DNA of 64,000 bases, from assembly GCA_002256345.1 (NCBI GenBank), contig NKIY01000001.1:760194-824193 (forward strand), given 5' to 3'. The position numbers and the translations under genes are program-made. This DNA comes from Bradyrhizobiaceae bacterium PARB1. Lineage in GTDB: Bacteria > Pseudomonadota > Alphaproteobacteria > Rhizobiales > Xanthobacteraceae. Below the pieces are notes generated by a model. It made no database searches, had not been told where the DNA came from, and worked only from the letters and a program-made list of their open reading frames with translations. Position 1 is the first letter of the stretch. The number at the start of each line of letters is the position of its first letter. Below are positions 51,075 through 60,441 of this stretch, in pieces.

Positions 51075-51941
51075 ATGAAACTTGTAAGATTTGGACAGCC
51101 GGGCTCGGAGAAGCCCGGCCTAGTCGGTGCCGACGGCGTCCTGCGCGACCTCTCGTCGGTAATCCCGGATATCGGCCCCGCAACGCTGTCTCCCACGGCA
51201 TTGAAGGCGATTTCCGAGGTCGCGCCGTCATCCTTGCCCGCCGTGCAGGGCTAGGCGCGTTTCGGCGTGCCCGTTTCCGGGATCGGCAAGTTCGTGGCCA
51301 TTGGCCTGAACTATTCCGACCATGCGAAGGAGGCCAATCTGCCGCTCCCGTCGGAGCCGATCATTTTCCAGAAGGCGATCACCTCTCTCAGTGGTCCGAA
51401 CGATACTGTGATGCTTCCGCAGGGATCGAAGAAGTCAGACTGGGAGGTCGAGCTCGGGATCGTAATCGGCTCCAAGGCGACCTACGTATCCGTAGAGGAA
51501 GCTCTGTCCTTCGTCGCCGGATATTGCGCCGTTAATGACGTCAGCGAGCGCGAATACCAGATGGAGCGCGGCGGCACATGGGACAAGGGCAAAAGGATGC
51601 GATACTTTCGGTCCCGTCGGCCCATGGCTGGTGACGGCAGACGAGGTCGGTGACGTCCAGTCGCTCGATCTCTGGCTCGATGTCAATGACCGTCGGATGC
51701 AGACGGGCAATACAAGCAAGATGATCTTCAACTGTGCCGAGATCGTCAGCTATGTCAGCCGCTTCATGACCTTGCTTCCGGGCGATGTGATCGCTACGGG
51801 AACGCCACCAGGCGTCGGAATGGATTCAAGCCCGACCCGATCTATCTCAAGCCCGGCGATACGATGACCGTCGGCATCGAGAAGCTCGGCGTTCAACGTC
51901 AGAAGGTCGTGGAATGGACCAGGGACGGGGTAGGTTCGTGA
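51075..51941 (+). pseudogene. Second FAH-family hydrolase, inactivated
   Basis: Starts MKLVRFGQPGSEKPGLVGAD, then meets TAG at 51252-51254. The same frame resumes (VSGIGKFVAIGLNYSDHAKE, KSDWEVELGIVIG) to about 51590. There an extra A in a run of A moves the match to the +1 frame ([34 protein letters not shown]). A missing G near 51822 moves it again, ending GVQRQKVVEWTRDG at the TGA 51939-51941. Restored, it would be a normal approximately 288-residue FAH hydrolase, of the type closest to 2,4-diketo-acid hydrolases. Three small lesions argue for decay, or for a stretch of base-call errors. Confidence 0.8.
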
Positions 51942-52567
51942 TAAAATTTGCCCATGGAAGATTTGCCGGGCGGACCGCAGTCGTGACTGGAGCGGCTTCC
52001 GGCATCGGCAAGGAAGTGGCTTGGCGTCTGATCGGCGAAGGCGCCAGAGTGGCAATTTGGGACGTCAGCGACGACCTCGATCGCGCGGCGGCCGATCTCG
52101 ACGGGCCGCATATCGAGAAATTGGATATCTCATCGGAAGCAAACGTTGACGAGGCTATGGAGCGGTCGATCGCCGCTTTGGGCGGCAAGCTCGATATCCT
52201 TGTATCAAGTGCGGCATCACCGGGCCGAACGTCGTTCTACGGGATTATGTCGCTGATGATTGGCGTCGCGTGTTCGACATCAACGTGAACGGAACATTCT
52301 TGGTCAACCGTGCCGCCGTCAGGGCCATGGAGCCCAATGATTACGGGCGAATTGTCAACATTGCATCGATCGCAGGCAAAGAAGGTAACCCTAACGCTTC
52401 GGCATACAGCGCATCCAAGGCAGCGGTGATTGGCCTGACCAAGTCGCTTGCCAAAGAAACCGCATCAACTGGAATTCGCGTGAATTGCGTGACGCCGGCG
52501 GCGATCAAGACGCCGTTGTTCGAGTAAATGACGCAACGACACATCGACTTCATGCTGTCGAAGATTG
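51938..52567 (+). pseudogene. Short-chain dehydrogenase/reductase, frameshifted and truncated
   Basis: GTG at 51938 overlaps the FAH stop (GTGA), so the two were coupled. Rossmann start FAGRTAVVTGAASGIGKEVA is followed by ALGGKLDILVSSA. A one-base loss near 52212 shifts the match (GITGPNVVLRDYVADDWRRV, NVNGTFLVNRAAV), and the SDR catalytic Ser-Tyr-Lys is visible in IVNIASIAG and AYSASKAAVIG. TAA at 52525 interrupts FE-x-MTQRHIDFMLSKI. Similarity ends at about 52567, where a foreign fragment begins, so the last 20-30 residues are lost. Confidence 0.8.
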
Positions 52568-52570
52568 CAT

Positions 52571-52844
52571 CGGCGTCATAGGCGTTCGAGATCAGTTCGC
52601 GTAGAGCGGAGGCAGGCTGGCGATAAATGCCGTCAGTTACTCGGGCGATCACCTGCTCATTGGTCTGAAGCGTCGTGTGAACGACAACGTCTGCGTCGTC
52701 AGAAAGATGAATCTTTTCGACGAGCTCGCTCTCGTTCGGAATGTCTTGGTTTCCGGAAAAACATGCGTGATACAACTCGATCGCCGAAATCTTGGTCGAA
52801 AATGCGCTTGAAGGTCGGATATTGTTTAGCGAAGTGCTGCGCAA
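52571..52844 (-). pseudogene. N-terminal fragment of a GHKL-type ATPase
   Basis: Read leftward: VVVHTTLQTNEQVIARVTDG, then IYRQPASALRELISNAYDAD, the start of a histidine-kinase/HSP90-like ATPase domain with the N-box Asn and Asp-Ala-Asp. It stops exactly where the SDR remnant ends. The nucleotide-binding glycine boxes are missing. The start (ATG 52844) is not certain. Confidence 0.55.
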
Positions 52845-53133
52845 CGAGCCCCAGTTTGTGTTCGCCGCCGCAGCAGGTCAGTTCATGAAACGCGTTCTCA
52901 GTAGCCAAATGTCATCTGTCGAGGGTAACCAGTGTTTCACCGCCCTAGTGAAGGACTTTCACTGGTCCGCGATGGCGTGATCGCGGAAATTTCCCAATGA
53001 ACCACGTTCACTATGGCGGTTAGCCTGAACAATTCGTATCTCTCCGCGACGCCTGATACCACTTCGCTATTGCGGATCGACAGCAATATCCTAACGTACG
53101 AACCGCAATGAGCATATTAGTTGGGATCATAGG
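52845..53133. other. Intergenic stretch between relics and the hotdog-protein gene
   Basis: No credible gene. Short frames exist on both strands without recognisable protein character; probably scrambled sequence left by the rearrangement at about 52.57 kb, plus the promoter of the next gene. Confidence 0.35.
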
Positions 53134-53538
53134 ATGTCTGACTTCTCTCCTGGCAGAGAATTTGAATTACTTGTCGCGTCGCCGCCGTTTTCTTCGGACT
53201 GCAGCAATGTCGTGGCAATTAGCCTTACTGAGAAGGCAGCGGTTCTGAGGGCACCCCCTTGTGGCGATTTGGCTGACATGCGCCGCAGTCGCCACGTTTT
53301 TATGTCCATCATCGATCTGGCGATGCGCGCCGCATTGCTTTCTGGAAGCAAGTTTCAAGAACGCGGGCTCGCCAGTAGCATTCGGATCGACTTCTTCGAG
53401 GAAGTGACGGTTGAGGCGGTCGTGGCTAAGTGCTCGGTCATCGAGTGTGAAGATCGATACGTCGGTACTATATCGATAAATCCGGAGACAAAACCCAACA
53501 TGGTCTCTTGCATCGCCACGTGTACGTTCATGCGGTGA
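53134..53538 (+). CDS. Hotdog-fold protein, PaaI-thioesterase-like
   Basis: 134 residues. The pattern RRSRHVFMSIIDLAMRAALL (hotdog helix, in place of the usual H/G-G-x-x-x-x-x-D active-site helix) followed by LASSIRIDFFEEVTVEAVVA and a final beta-strand fits the PaaI/YiiD-type thioesterase fold. The normal catalytic Asp/Glu is replaced here by a plain helix D, so activity is doubtful. It lies next to CoA-dependent catabolic genes, which makes an acyl-CoA role sensible. The next 178 bp (53539-53716) hold no supported gene. Confidence 0.55.
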   Translation: MSDFSPGREFELLVASPPFSSDCSNVVAISLTEKAAVLRAPPCGDLADMRRSRHVFMSIIDLAMRAALLSGSKFQERGLASSIRIDFFEEVTVEAVVAKCSVIECEDRYVGTISINPETKPNMVSCIATCTFMR

Positions 53539-53716
53539 AAAGGGGTACCACCGGCTCGACAACCGCCGTGTGCAGCAGCGCCCTTGGTTCGTAGGTATCG
53601 GAGACATAGCCGATCACTACGAACTTCTTGTTCGGAAGGAGACAGGGGGCAACGATGCTGTCGACAGCGTCGTATCTGCTGCGGACATCGATCGCCTGGG
53701 GCTCAGCCTAGAGATG

Positions 53717-54877
53717 CTACAATGGCGGCCAACTCAGACCTGTAACCTGCCGCTTCGGTTGGTTGTCGATCGAGCGCTCGAGCTCAGGCGTCCACAACCC
53801 AAGTTCTTCAAGGACTGATCGCGTCTTATCCATTGTATCAACGACCGTCGCAATCTTGTCGGCGTTGGAGAGTATCGGTACAACCGGCACTCTATCCGGA
53901 CGAAGGTCGGGATGGCGACTTGTGTTTTGTTTGTGGGAAAGTGCCTCGACAGGGTCCAGCACAGGTGTGACGCATGCGTCCTTGTTCACGAATAGCTCCG
54001 TCCATTCATCGCGGGACCGAGTTTCGAAGAGTTTCTCGAACCTTTCGGTCATAGAAGACCATGTGTTTCGATCGAGATGGTTCGGAAGCGCATCTCCGAT
54101 ACCCAAACCTGCCCACAAATTCTCGAAGAAGCGCTTCTCCAAAGCGCCCACGGCGAGAAACTTCCCGTCGGCACATCGATAGCAGCGATAGAAAGGCGCG
54201 TTTCCTGCGACAAGTCCGTCGCCTGGGGCCTGAAGAACGGGTTGTCCCCAATCTGGATAGTGCATGGCCATCAGCGAGATACAGCCATCGACCATTGCAG
54301 CGTCGATGTACTGTCCGGTTTGAGTGCGCTCGCGCATGATCAGGGCCTGGAGTACACCCAGCGTCGCGAAAAGGCTGCCGCCAGCAAAATCAGCGAGCAG
54401 ATTCAGGGGAAACGATGGGACACCGCCGCTCGGCCCGAACGCCCCTATGGCACCGGAAACAGCGGCATAATTCAGATCGTGGCCTGCCTCTTGTGCCATG
54501 GGGCCGGATTGTCCGTAGCCGGTAAGGGCGCAATACACCAATCGCGGATTGATCTGTTGAAGGGCATCGTACCCCAAGCCGAGACGGTCCATGACGCCGG
54601 GACGATAGCCTTCGATCAAAACGTCGGACTGACGCACGAGGCCCTTAAAAGCGGACTTGCCTTCGGCGGATTTCAAATCGATTTCGATGAACCGCTTCCC
54701 GCGGGCCAGTGCGGCAATGGGAAGGCTTCCGGCTCCTCCGCCGACAACGATCACTTCTGCGCCCATGTCGGCGAGAAGCATAGTGGAGTAGGGACCCGGA
54801 GCCAGCCGGGTCAGGTCGATGACGCGAACGCCGTCCAATGGGCGGCCAGCGGATTTTTTGCTCGATTCAGTTGCCAT
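53717..54877 (-). CDS. Family III CoA-transferase fold, AMACR-like racemase
   Basis: 386 residues from MATESSKKSAGRPLDGVRVI (ATG 54877). CaiB/BaiF fold. The residues used as acid/base in alpha-methylacyl-CoA racemase are in place: GHDLNYAAVSG (His-Asp) and NLLADFAGG (Asp), with RPGVMDRLGLGYDAL and RTQTGQYIDAAMVDG as family landmarks. It more likely racemises 2-methylacyl-CoA than transfers CoA. It follows the acyl-CoA dehydrogenase gene by 92 bp in the same direction, consistent with oxidation of branched acyl-CoAs that need the S configuration. Confidence 0.82.
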   Translation of the reverse strand: MATESSKKSAGRPLDGVRVIDLTRLAPGPYSTMLLADMGAEVIVVGGGAGSLPIAALARGKRFIEIDLKSAEGKSAFKGLVRQSDVLIEGYRPGVMDRLGLGYDALQQINPRLVYCALTGYGQSGPMAQEAGHDLNYAAVSGAIGAFGPSGGVPSFPLNLLADFAGGSLFATLGVLQALIMRERTQTGQYIDAAMVDGCISLMAMHYPDWGQPVLQAPGDGLVAGNAPFYRCYRCADGKFLAVGALEKRFFENLWAGLGIGDALPNHLDRNTWSSMTERFEKLFETRSRDEWTELFVNKDACVTPVLDPVEALSHKQNTSRHPDLRPDRVPVVPILSNADKIATVVDTMDKTRSVLEELGLWTPELERSIDNQPKRQVTGLSWPPL

Positions 54878-54969
54878 GATACATTTCTCACAAAGCGCCT
54901 CGGCACGGCGCGGCAGCATTCCGCCGGTGCGCCGTGTCTGAAAAAATCTCGTTCATTCTTAAGCGGGTA

Positions 54970-56112
54970 TTATTTCGAACGCTCGGCGTTGCGATCATAG
55001 ACATCCTTGGCGATGATCAATTTCTGGATCTCGTTAGCGCCTTCGTAGATCTGCGTGATCTTTGCGTCGCGGAGCATTCGTTCGATGGGGAAGTCATTCA
55101 TGTAGCCCGCGCCGCCGTGCATTTGCAGTGCATCGACCGTAGACTTCATTGCGGTGTCGCTGCAGAACAGCTTAGCCATCGATGCAAGTTTGCGTGCGTC
55201 CGGGTATCCTTCGTCGATGGCTTCCGCGGCGCTGTAAAGCAGCGTCCTTCCAGCCTCGATCGCTGTCGCCATGTCGGCGATCATGCCGCGCAACATCTGG
55301 AATTTCGACAGCATCTGGCCAAACTGCTGGCGCTCGGAGGTGTAGTTGACGGCCTGGTCGAGCGCGCCCTGGGCGATACCGAGAGCCTGAGCTCCGATCA
55401 GGGCTCGGGTCCAAGTAAGGGACTCGCTGATGTAGTCATAACCTTTGGTTTCGTCGCCGATGGCCCGGAATGCAGGAATGCGGCAATTCTCGAAATGCAG
55501 ATCGGCGGTCGGGCTGCCCTTGATCCCGAGCTTGCTTTCCCTCTTGCCGACGGAGAAGCCGGCATCGTCTTTATGAACGGAGAACAGGCCGAACGTCTTC
55601 TCTCCGGTGCGGGCGAGTACGGTGTACCAGTCGGAGCGTCCGGCATTGCTGATATAGCGCTTCTGGCCGTTGATGACCCAGTCGCTGCCCTCGCGCTTCG
55701 CGTTCGTCCTCAATGCGAACAGATCGGATCCGCAATGCGGTTCGGTCAAACAGATCGACGCGACGGTTCCACCGGCCATCGCAGGCTTGATTACCGTCTC
55801 GATCAATTCCTTATTGCCATGCTTGGCGACCGGCACGAGACCGGCCCAGATCACCATCAGCGTCAACGACGATGATGCGCAGACCCGCGCAATTTCCTCG
55901 AGCGCAATGCATTGCGCTAGGACATCGCCGTCCTGACCGCCCGCTGTCTCGCTAAATGCCAAGCCGACCAGCCCGAGCTGCTTGAAGGCTTCAAGCGATT
56001 GTTCCGGAAACCTTACTTCCCGGTCGTAGGCCGCTGCGTGGGGCTCGATCTTGTCGAGAGCCAGACGCCGAAGGTTGGAGCGGAATTCCTGGTAATCGTG
56101 CGCATTGCTCAT
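54970..56112 (-). CDS. Acyl-CoA dehydrogenase
   Basis: 380 residues, standard length. FAD-binding and acyl-CoA motifs: ASICLTEPHCGSDLFALRTN, WVINGQKRYISNAGRSDWY, FGQMLSKFQMLRGMIADMAT, DALQMHGGAGYMNDFPIERM. The catalytic base is in TQIYEGANEIQ (Glu). It introduces an alpha-beta double bond into acyl-CoA and passes electrons to ETF. A CATACTG-type palindrome lies 56 bp upstream of its start, shared with the alcohol dehydrogenase and ligase promoters, so TetR control is likely. Confidence 0.92.
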   Translation of the reverse strand: MSNAHDYQEFRSNLRRLALDKIEPHAAAYDREVRFPEQSLEAFKQLGLVGLAFSETAGGQDGDVLAQCIALEEIARVCASSSLTLMVIWAGLVPVAKHGNKELIETVIKPAMAGGTVASICLTEPHCGSDLFALRTNAKREGSDWVINGQKRYISNAGRSDWYTVLARTGEKTFGLFSVHKDDAGFSVGKRESKLGIKGSPTADLHFENCRIPAFRAIGDETKGYDYISESLTWTRALIGAQALGIAQGALDQAVNYTSERQQFGQMLSKFQMLRGMIADMATAIEAGRTLLYSAAEAIDEGYPDARKLASMAKLFCSDTAMKSTVDALQMHGGAGYMNDFPIERMLRDAKITQIYEGANEIQKLIIAKDVYDRNAERSK

Positions 56113-56167
56113 TTTCGTTTCCTCAAAGCCAATCAGTTACAAGGTTCTTTTTTCGACTGGAATTTTA

Positions 56168-56187
56168 CATACTGTTCAGTCAGTAAG
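56168..56187. promoter_or_regulatory. TetR-type operator, acyl-CoA dehydrogenase promoter
   Basis: CATACTGTTCAGTCAGTAAG matches the left half (CATACTG) and part of the right half of the 20-bp palindromes at 59009 and 62128. It is the weakest of the three copies. Confidence 0.5.
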
Positions 56188-56271
56188 CAATGTTCCGATG
56201 ATGGGGTGGACGCAGCGGTATTTGCGTAGATATCAACGTCCGACGCGCACGTGCGCGCGAGGGGGAGCACG

Positions 56272-57801
56272 TCATCGCAATTCCGGGGGCAAGAGGGCTG
56301 CAGGGAGATCCTGATAACAGACCGGACGCAGGAATCGCTCGATTGCGAGGCTGCCCACCGACGTGCTGCGGCCATCCGATGTCGCCGGATAAGGACCGCC
56401 ATGGACCATAGCCGCTCCGACCTCCACGCCGGTCCCGAAACCGTTCACCAGAATTCGGCCCGCTAGACACTCGAGCTGCGGCAGCATCTTTGCGGCGAGC
56501 TCTTGATCTTCGCCTTCGATATGCAAAGCCACGGTGAGTTGGCCTTCGAGCGATGCGATCACCGTTTCGACCTCGCTCCAATCCATTGCTGCGACGATCA
56601 AAGACGTTGGGCCGAACACTTCGGCATGCAGCGCCGGGTTGGCGAGGAACGACTTTGCCGTGGTCCGGAAGAGATGAGCGGAAGCTCGTCCGGCCTCCAC
56701 GGAACAGCTTGCGGTCACGCGCGTAACGCCCTTTTGCGACGCTAGGGCTTCGCCTCCCTCGCGGTAGCTTTCGAGGATAGATGAGGTGAGCATCGGTGTT
56801 GGCGGGAATTGTTCGATGGATGCAGCAGCACTCGCGATAAAGCGTTCCAGCGCGGCGCCCTCGATCGCAATGACAAGACCGGGGTTCGTACAGAACTGTC
56901 CGCAGCCCAATGTGAGCGCATTGGCAAACGCGCCGCCGATGGCTTCGCCGTTGGTCTCAAGCGCACGCGGGAAAAGCAGCACGGGGTTGATGGAACTCAT
57001 TTCCGCGAAGACCGGGCTCGGTTGGCGCTTGGCGGCGGCGATTTTCATCAACGCAGTCCCGCCGCGCCGGGAGCCTGTAAAGCCGACAGCCCTGACTTTC
57101 TCGTGCGCAACCAGCGCTTCGCCTACCACCTGACCAGAGCCGGACAGGAGGGCGAACAGGCCAAGGGGTAGGCCCAGTTCGGTAATCGCCTTCTGAACCG
57201 CTTGTCCGACCAGTTCGGACGTTCCGAGATGCGCCGAATGAGCCTTGACGATGACCGGGCAACCGGCCGCGAGAGCCGAAGCGGTGTCGCCGCCGGCGAC
57301 CGAGAACGCCAGCGGGAAATTGCTGGCTCCGAAAACTGCTACCGGACCGAGCGGCACGTTGCGCAATCGCAAGTCGGGGCGCGGCGAAGGCTTGCGATCC
57401 GGCTGGGCGGTCTCGACTCGAACGTTCAGGAATGATTTTTGGCGCACCACATCGGCGAACATCCGCAATTGCGCGACCGTACGCCCGCGCTCGCCTTCGA
57501 TTCGCCCCTGCGGAAGACCTGTCTCGGCCATGCAGCGAGTAACGAGTTCGTCGCCGAGTTCGAGGATATTCTCTGCGATCGCGTCGAGAAGGTGTGCTCG
57601 GCGCTGCAGATCGATCTCGCGAAATGCGTAGAAGGCTTCATCGGCATGTTTGACCGCAAGCTCCAGTTCCGAGATTGAAGCCGCGCTGAACTCACCAGGC
57701 AGAATATCGCCGGTGGAAGCGTTCCGAGCCTGCAGGGTGCCTCCAGTACCTCGAACGCGCGTGCCGCCAATAAAAAGTTCGCCTGTGATGGTCACTGTCA
57801 T
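56272..57801 (-). CDS. Aldehyde dehydrogenase, 2-ketoglutarate-semialdehyde dehydrogenase type
   Basis: 509 residues from MTVTITGELFIGGTRVRGTG (ATG 57801). The branch of the ALDH superfamily with NADP-dependent ketoglutarate semialdehyde dehydrogenases is suggested by VPLGPVAVFGASNFPLAFSV and the overall plan. Catalytic residues: Asn in ASNFP, Glu in FAEMSSINP and Cys in CGQFCTNPG. It oxidises an aldehyde to the acid. Placed upstream of the acyl-CoA dehydrogenase gene and divergent from the TetR gene. It would accept the aldehyde produced by the iron alcohol dehydrogenase at 59121. Confidence 0.87.
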   Translation of the reverse strand: MTVTITGELFIGGTRVRGTGGTLQARNASTGDILPGEFSAASISELELAVKHADEAFYAFREIDLQRRAHLLDAIAENILELGDELVTRCMAETGLPQGRIEGERGRTVAQLRMFADVVRQKSFLNVRVETAQPDRKPSPRPDLRLRNVPLGPVAVFGASNFPLAFSVAGGDTASALAAGCPVIVKAHSAHLGTSELVGQAVQKAITELGLPLGLFALLSGSGQVVGEALVAHEKVRAVGFTGSRRGGTALMKIAAAKRQPSPVFAEMSSINPVLLFPRALETNGEAIGGAFANALTLGCGQFCTNPGLVIAIEGAALERFIASAAASIEQFPPTPMLTSSILESYREGGEALASQKGVTRVTASCSVEAGRASAHLFRTTAKSFLANPALHAEVFGPTSLIVAAMDWSEVETVIASLEGQLTVALHIEGEDQELAAKMLPQLECLAGRILVNGFGTGVEVGAAMVHGGPYPATSDGRSTSVGSLAIERFLRPVCYQDLPAALLPPELR

Positions 57802-58177
57802 ACTCCCAATGAAATAGCGATTCCTTCGTTTGCCGAATACGGTGGGCGCCGTCGCATCATGCGCGAGCATCCGCGGCAACCTTCACTCGAAACTGCAATC
57901 GCTATCTCGCCACTTACTAGCCGGATGGTATGTTGTCAACGCGGACCAAGGATGATAAAGTGGATGGCAGGCCTGAAGGTCGTAAACGCCGGATATCCCG
58001 CAAGTTTGCGGTCCATTCCCGGCGCATTTGTTGTTGCTTTCCGTCGTCGGTCCGCGATGGAGCGAACGGGCGATGTCGCCCGTCCGCGACGCTGTCGCTC
58101 GCAAGAGTGGCTGCCTGAGCAGCCGTAACACTTGCGGGCTTCAATCCGCACGGACTACTGTATCGTACGATTTTTTG
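57802..58177. other. Divergent promoter region of the ALDH and TetR genes
   Basis: 376 bp without a supported gene. TACTGTATCGTACGA near 58156-58170 recalls the TetR palindrome found elsewhere (TACTG and CGTA blocks) but with altered spacing, so autoregulation is possible and not shown. Confidence 0.4.
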
Positions 58178-58936
58178 ATGGTGACGCTTCGCATCGTTAA
58201 CCGAGACACTCACAGGACCAAAGTGCCAGCTCCACTCAAAGCAACAGCCAGCAAGCGATCGAAAACGGCGGCCACTCCGGTGGTTCGCGGGACGACGACC
58301 AAAAAGCGAGCACCGAAGTCGCCCAAACCCGCGACGAATCTGGAGCTGCGCGAAGACAGCATCCGTCGTCTTTCGGAGGCTTCCTTCGCACTGTTCGTCG
58401 CAAAAGGTTATCACGCGACATCGCTTGACGAGATCGCGAGGGCCGCGGGTCTCACAAAGGGGTCGATCTATTTTTATTTCAACAGCAAGCAGCGGCTTTT
58501 GCTCGGTTTGCTGGAAGACGCGCGCGAGGCCGTTGTCTCGCCACTTCTGGATCACGTCCATAAAATCGAGGGCTCGGCGACGGACAAGATTGCAGGCTTC
58601 TTTCGGTTCAGTTCGCTGAATGGAATTGAGCAGCCCCAAAAGTTGCTTTGCCTCATCAAGACGTCAATCGAATTCCGCGATCGTGACGACGCGATCAGCA
58701 AGCGGATCGTCGAGATATATGACGAGATTTACTCCGCGCTCGAAGCCATCCTGGAAGCGGGCAAGAAGCGGGGTGAAATTGCTTCTACGTCCACGAAGGA
58801 GCTCGCATCGATGATTGTCGCAACGAACGACGGAATGATGCTGGAATGGCATCGTCGAGGTGCGAATATCGACGGGCGAAAGTTAGTCCGGACAGTATGG
58901 ACGACCTTCCTGCACGGTATCGAGCCCTCCAACTGA
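58178..58936 (+). CDS. TetR-family transcriptional regulator
   Basis: 252 residues from MVTLRIVNRDTHRTKVPAPL; a long basic, Thr/Lys/Pro-rich lead (about 1-60) precedes the TetR HTH (about 62-108; SFALFVAKGYHATSLDEIAR, GLTKGSIYFYFNSKQ). The C-terminal ligand domain (about 115-250) resembles the TetR_C group of fatty-acid regulators. In the middle of a set of acyl-CoA genes, it is the obvious owner of the CATACTG palindrome found at three promoters (56168, 59009, 62128). The ligand is probably an acyl-CoA. Confidence 0.9.
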   Translation: MVTLRIVNRDTHRTKVPAPLKATASKRSKTAATPVVRGTTTKKRAPKSPKPATNLELREDSIRRLSEASFALFVAKGYHATSLDEIARAAGLTKGSIYFYFNSKQRLLLGLLEDAREAVVSPLLDHVHKIEGSATDKIAGFFRFSSLNGIEQPQKLLCLIKTSIEFRDRDDAISKRIVEIYDEIYSALEAILEAGKKRGEIASTSTKELASMIVATNDGMMLEWHRRGANIDGRKLVRTVWTTFLHGIEPSN

Positions 58937-59008
58937 TCGAGCCAGCGGATTTGCATCCGCGGCGTTGATGACGCCGCGGAAGCATCGGGAATTCGTATAA
59001 TCCGATTG

Positions 59009-59028
59009 CATACTATACGGTCAGTATG
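59009..59028. promoter_or_regulatory. TetR-type operator, alcohol dehydrogenase promoter
   Basis: CATACTATACGGTCAGTATG has perfect CATACT/AGTATG arms, 93 bp before the alcohol dehydrogenase start. Its complement reads CATACTGACCGTATAGTATG, almost identical to the copy at 62128. Confidence 0.7.
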
Positions 59029-59120
59029 TTAGTTACGAATTTCATTGTTTCGTGCGCTGCTGCGCGAGCTGCGTCTGTACGCCTCGGCGTCTGCACGAAA
59101 TGCCTTCAAAGGAGAAGAAG

Positions 59121-60266
59121 ATGGGCCTGATTACCTACCTGACGCGCATCCAGTTCGAGATCGGGGCGAGTGGACTCATTCCGGAAGAGCTAAAGCTGTT
59201 GGGCGTCTCGCGGCCGTTGATCGTGACGGACAAGGGGATCGTCGCCGTCGGGTTGCTCGATACGTTCATGAAGGCCGCTCGGCTGGATGAAGCGACGGCG
59301 GTGTTCGACGGCACGCCCGAAAACCCTACGGAAGCCGCGGTCCTGGCCGCAAGAGACCAGTTCAAAGCAGGAAATTGCGACTCGATCATCGCGTTCGGCG
59401 GCGGCTCGTCGCTCGATCTTGCAAAGGCGGCGGCTCTGCTGGTCTCGCATCCGGAACCGCTCGCTCAATACGCGGCGATCCTCGGAGGAATTGCCAAGAT
59501 CACCGCCGATCAGCCGCCCGTAATCGCCGTGCCCACAACCGCCGGCACCGGAAGCGAGGTCGGTCGCGCGGCGCTCATCACGCTTTCGGATGGACGCAAG
59601 CTGGGCTTCATCTCTCCGCATCTCATTCCGAACGTTGCTGTTTGTGATCCGGAACTGACGTTGGGCCTTCCTCCGTTCCTCACGGCGGCGACCGGTATGG
59701 ATGCCGTCACGCATTGCATCGAGACCTATCTCAGCCCAAAGGACAATCCACCCGCCGAAGCGATCGCGTTGGACGGTTTGCGACGGGCGATGGGCTTCCT
59801 AAAGATCGCCGTCAAGGACGGTAAAAACATCGAAGCCCGGAGCGAGATGATGATGGCGGCGTTGGAAGGGGGAATGACCTTTCAGAAGGGACTCGGCGGC
59901 GTTCACTCGATGTCCCATGCGCTCGGCGGACATAAGACGAAGAAGCTGCACCACGGATGCCTGAACGCCGTCATTCTCCCGCATCTTCTTCGTTTCAATG
60001 CATCCTCCTGCGAGCGGAAGTACGAAGCGTTGCGTGCAGCAATGAGGCTCTCTGCCGGAGCGGATCTGTCGCAAGCCATCGTGGACCTCAACGCCGATCT
60101 CGGCCTGCCTGCATCGCTCACTGAAATGGGGCTTACGCAGGATGACTGCGAACCATTGGTCAAATGGGCTTTCGAGGACCATTCCACCGCGACCAACGGG
60201 CGTCCGCTTACCGAAGACGACCTGCGCCAGTTGTTCACAAACAGCCTGAAGCCATACGTCGGTTAA
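59121..60266 (+). CDS. Iron-containing (type III) alcohol dehydrogenase
   Basis: 381 residues from MGLITYLTRIQFEIGASGLI (AAGGAGAAGAAG precedes ATG 59121). Conserved NAD(P)-binding block FGGGSSLDLAKAAALL, PTTAGTGSEVGRAALI, metal-binding AVTHCIETYL and GGVHSMSHALGG, then LHHGCLNAVILPHLL. Type III dehydrogenases bind Fe2+ and act on alcohols, aldehydes, 4-hydroxybutyrate or maleylacetate. Here it is followed by a CoA ligase gene on the other strand; with the ALDH it may convert an alcohol to an acid. Confidence 0.9.
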   Translation: MGLITYLTRIQFEIGASGLIPEELKLLGVSRPLIVTDKGIVAVGLLDTFMKAARLDEATAVFDGTPENPTEAAVLAARDQFKAGNCDSIIAFGGGSSLDLAKAAALLVSHPEPLAQYAAILGGIAKITADQPPVIAVPTTAGTGSEVGRAALITLSDGRKLGFISPHLIPNVAVCDPELTLGLPPFLTAATGMDAVTHCIETYLSPKDNPPAEAIALDGLRRAMGFLKIAVKDGKNIEARSEMMMAALEGGMTFQKGLGGVHSMSHALGGHKTKKLHHGCLNAVILPHLLRFNASSCERKYEALRAAMRLSAGADLSQAIVDLNADLGLPASLTEMGLTQDDCEPLVKWAFEDHSTATNGRPLTEDDLRQLFTNSLKPYVG

Positions 60267-60441
60267 AGGCTCGTCGTCGCCCTTGCCGACGATGCTTGCA
60301 TCGACGCCACCTCATAGCAGCGGCCGCAAACGCCGCTGCTATCTCGCCACGCCGCGAATCCTTCCGCCATGTACGTGTCGAGAGTACGGCCTGCATCCGT
60401 TCTGCCGCTAACGGGCGTATGTACGGCAGGGTCAATCCCTT

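Noticed and set aside
54934-55875. 313-codon plus-strand frame over the acyl-CoA dehydrogenase gene
   Set aside because: Antisense to a complete acyl-CoA dehydrogenase; no recognisable protein.
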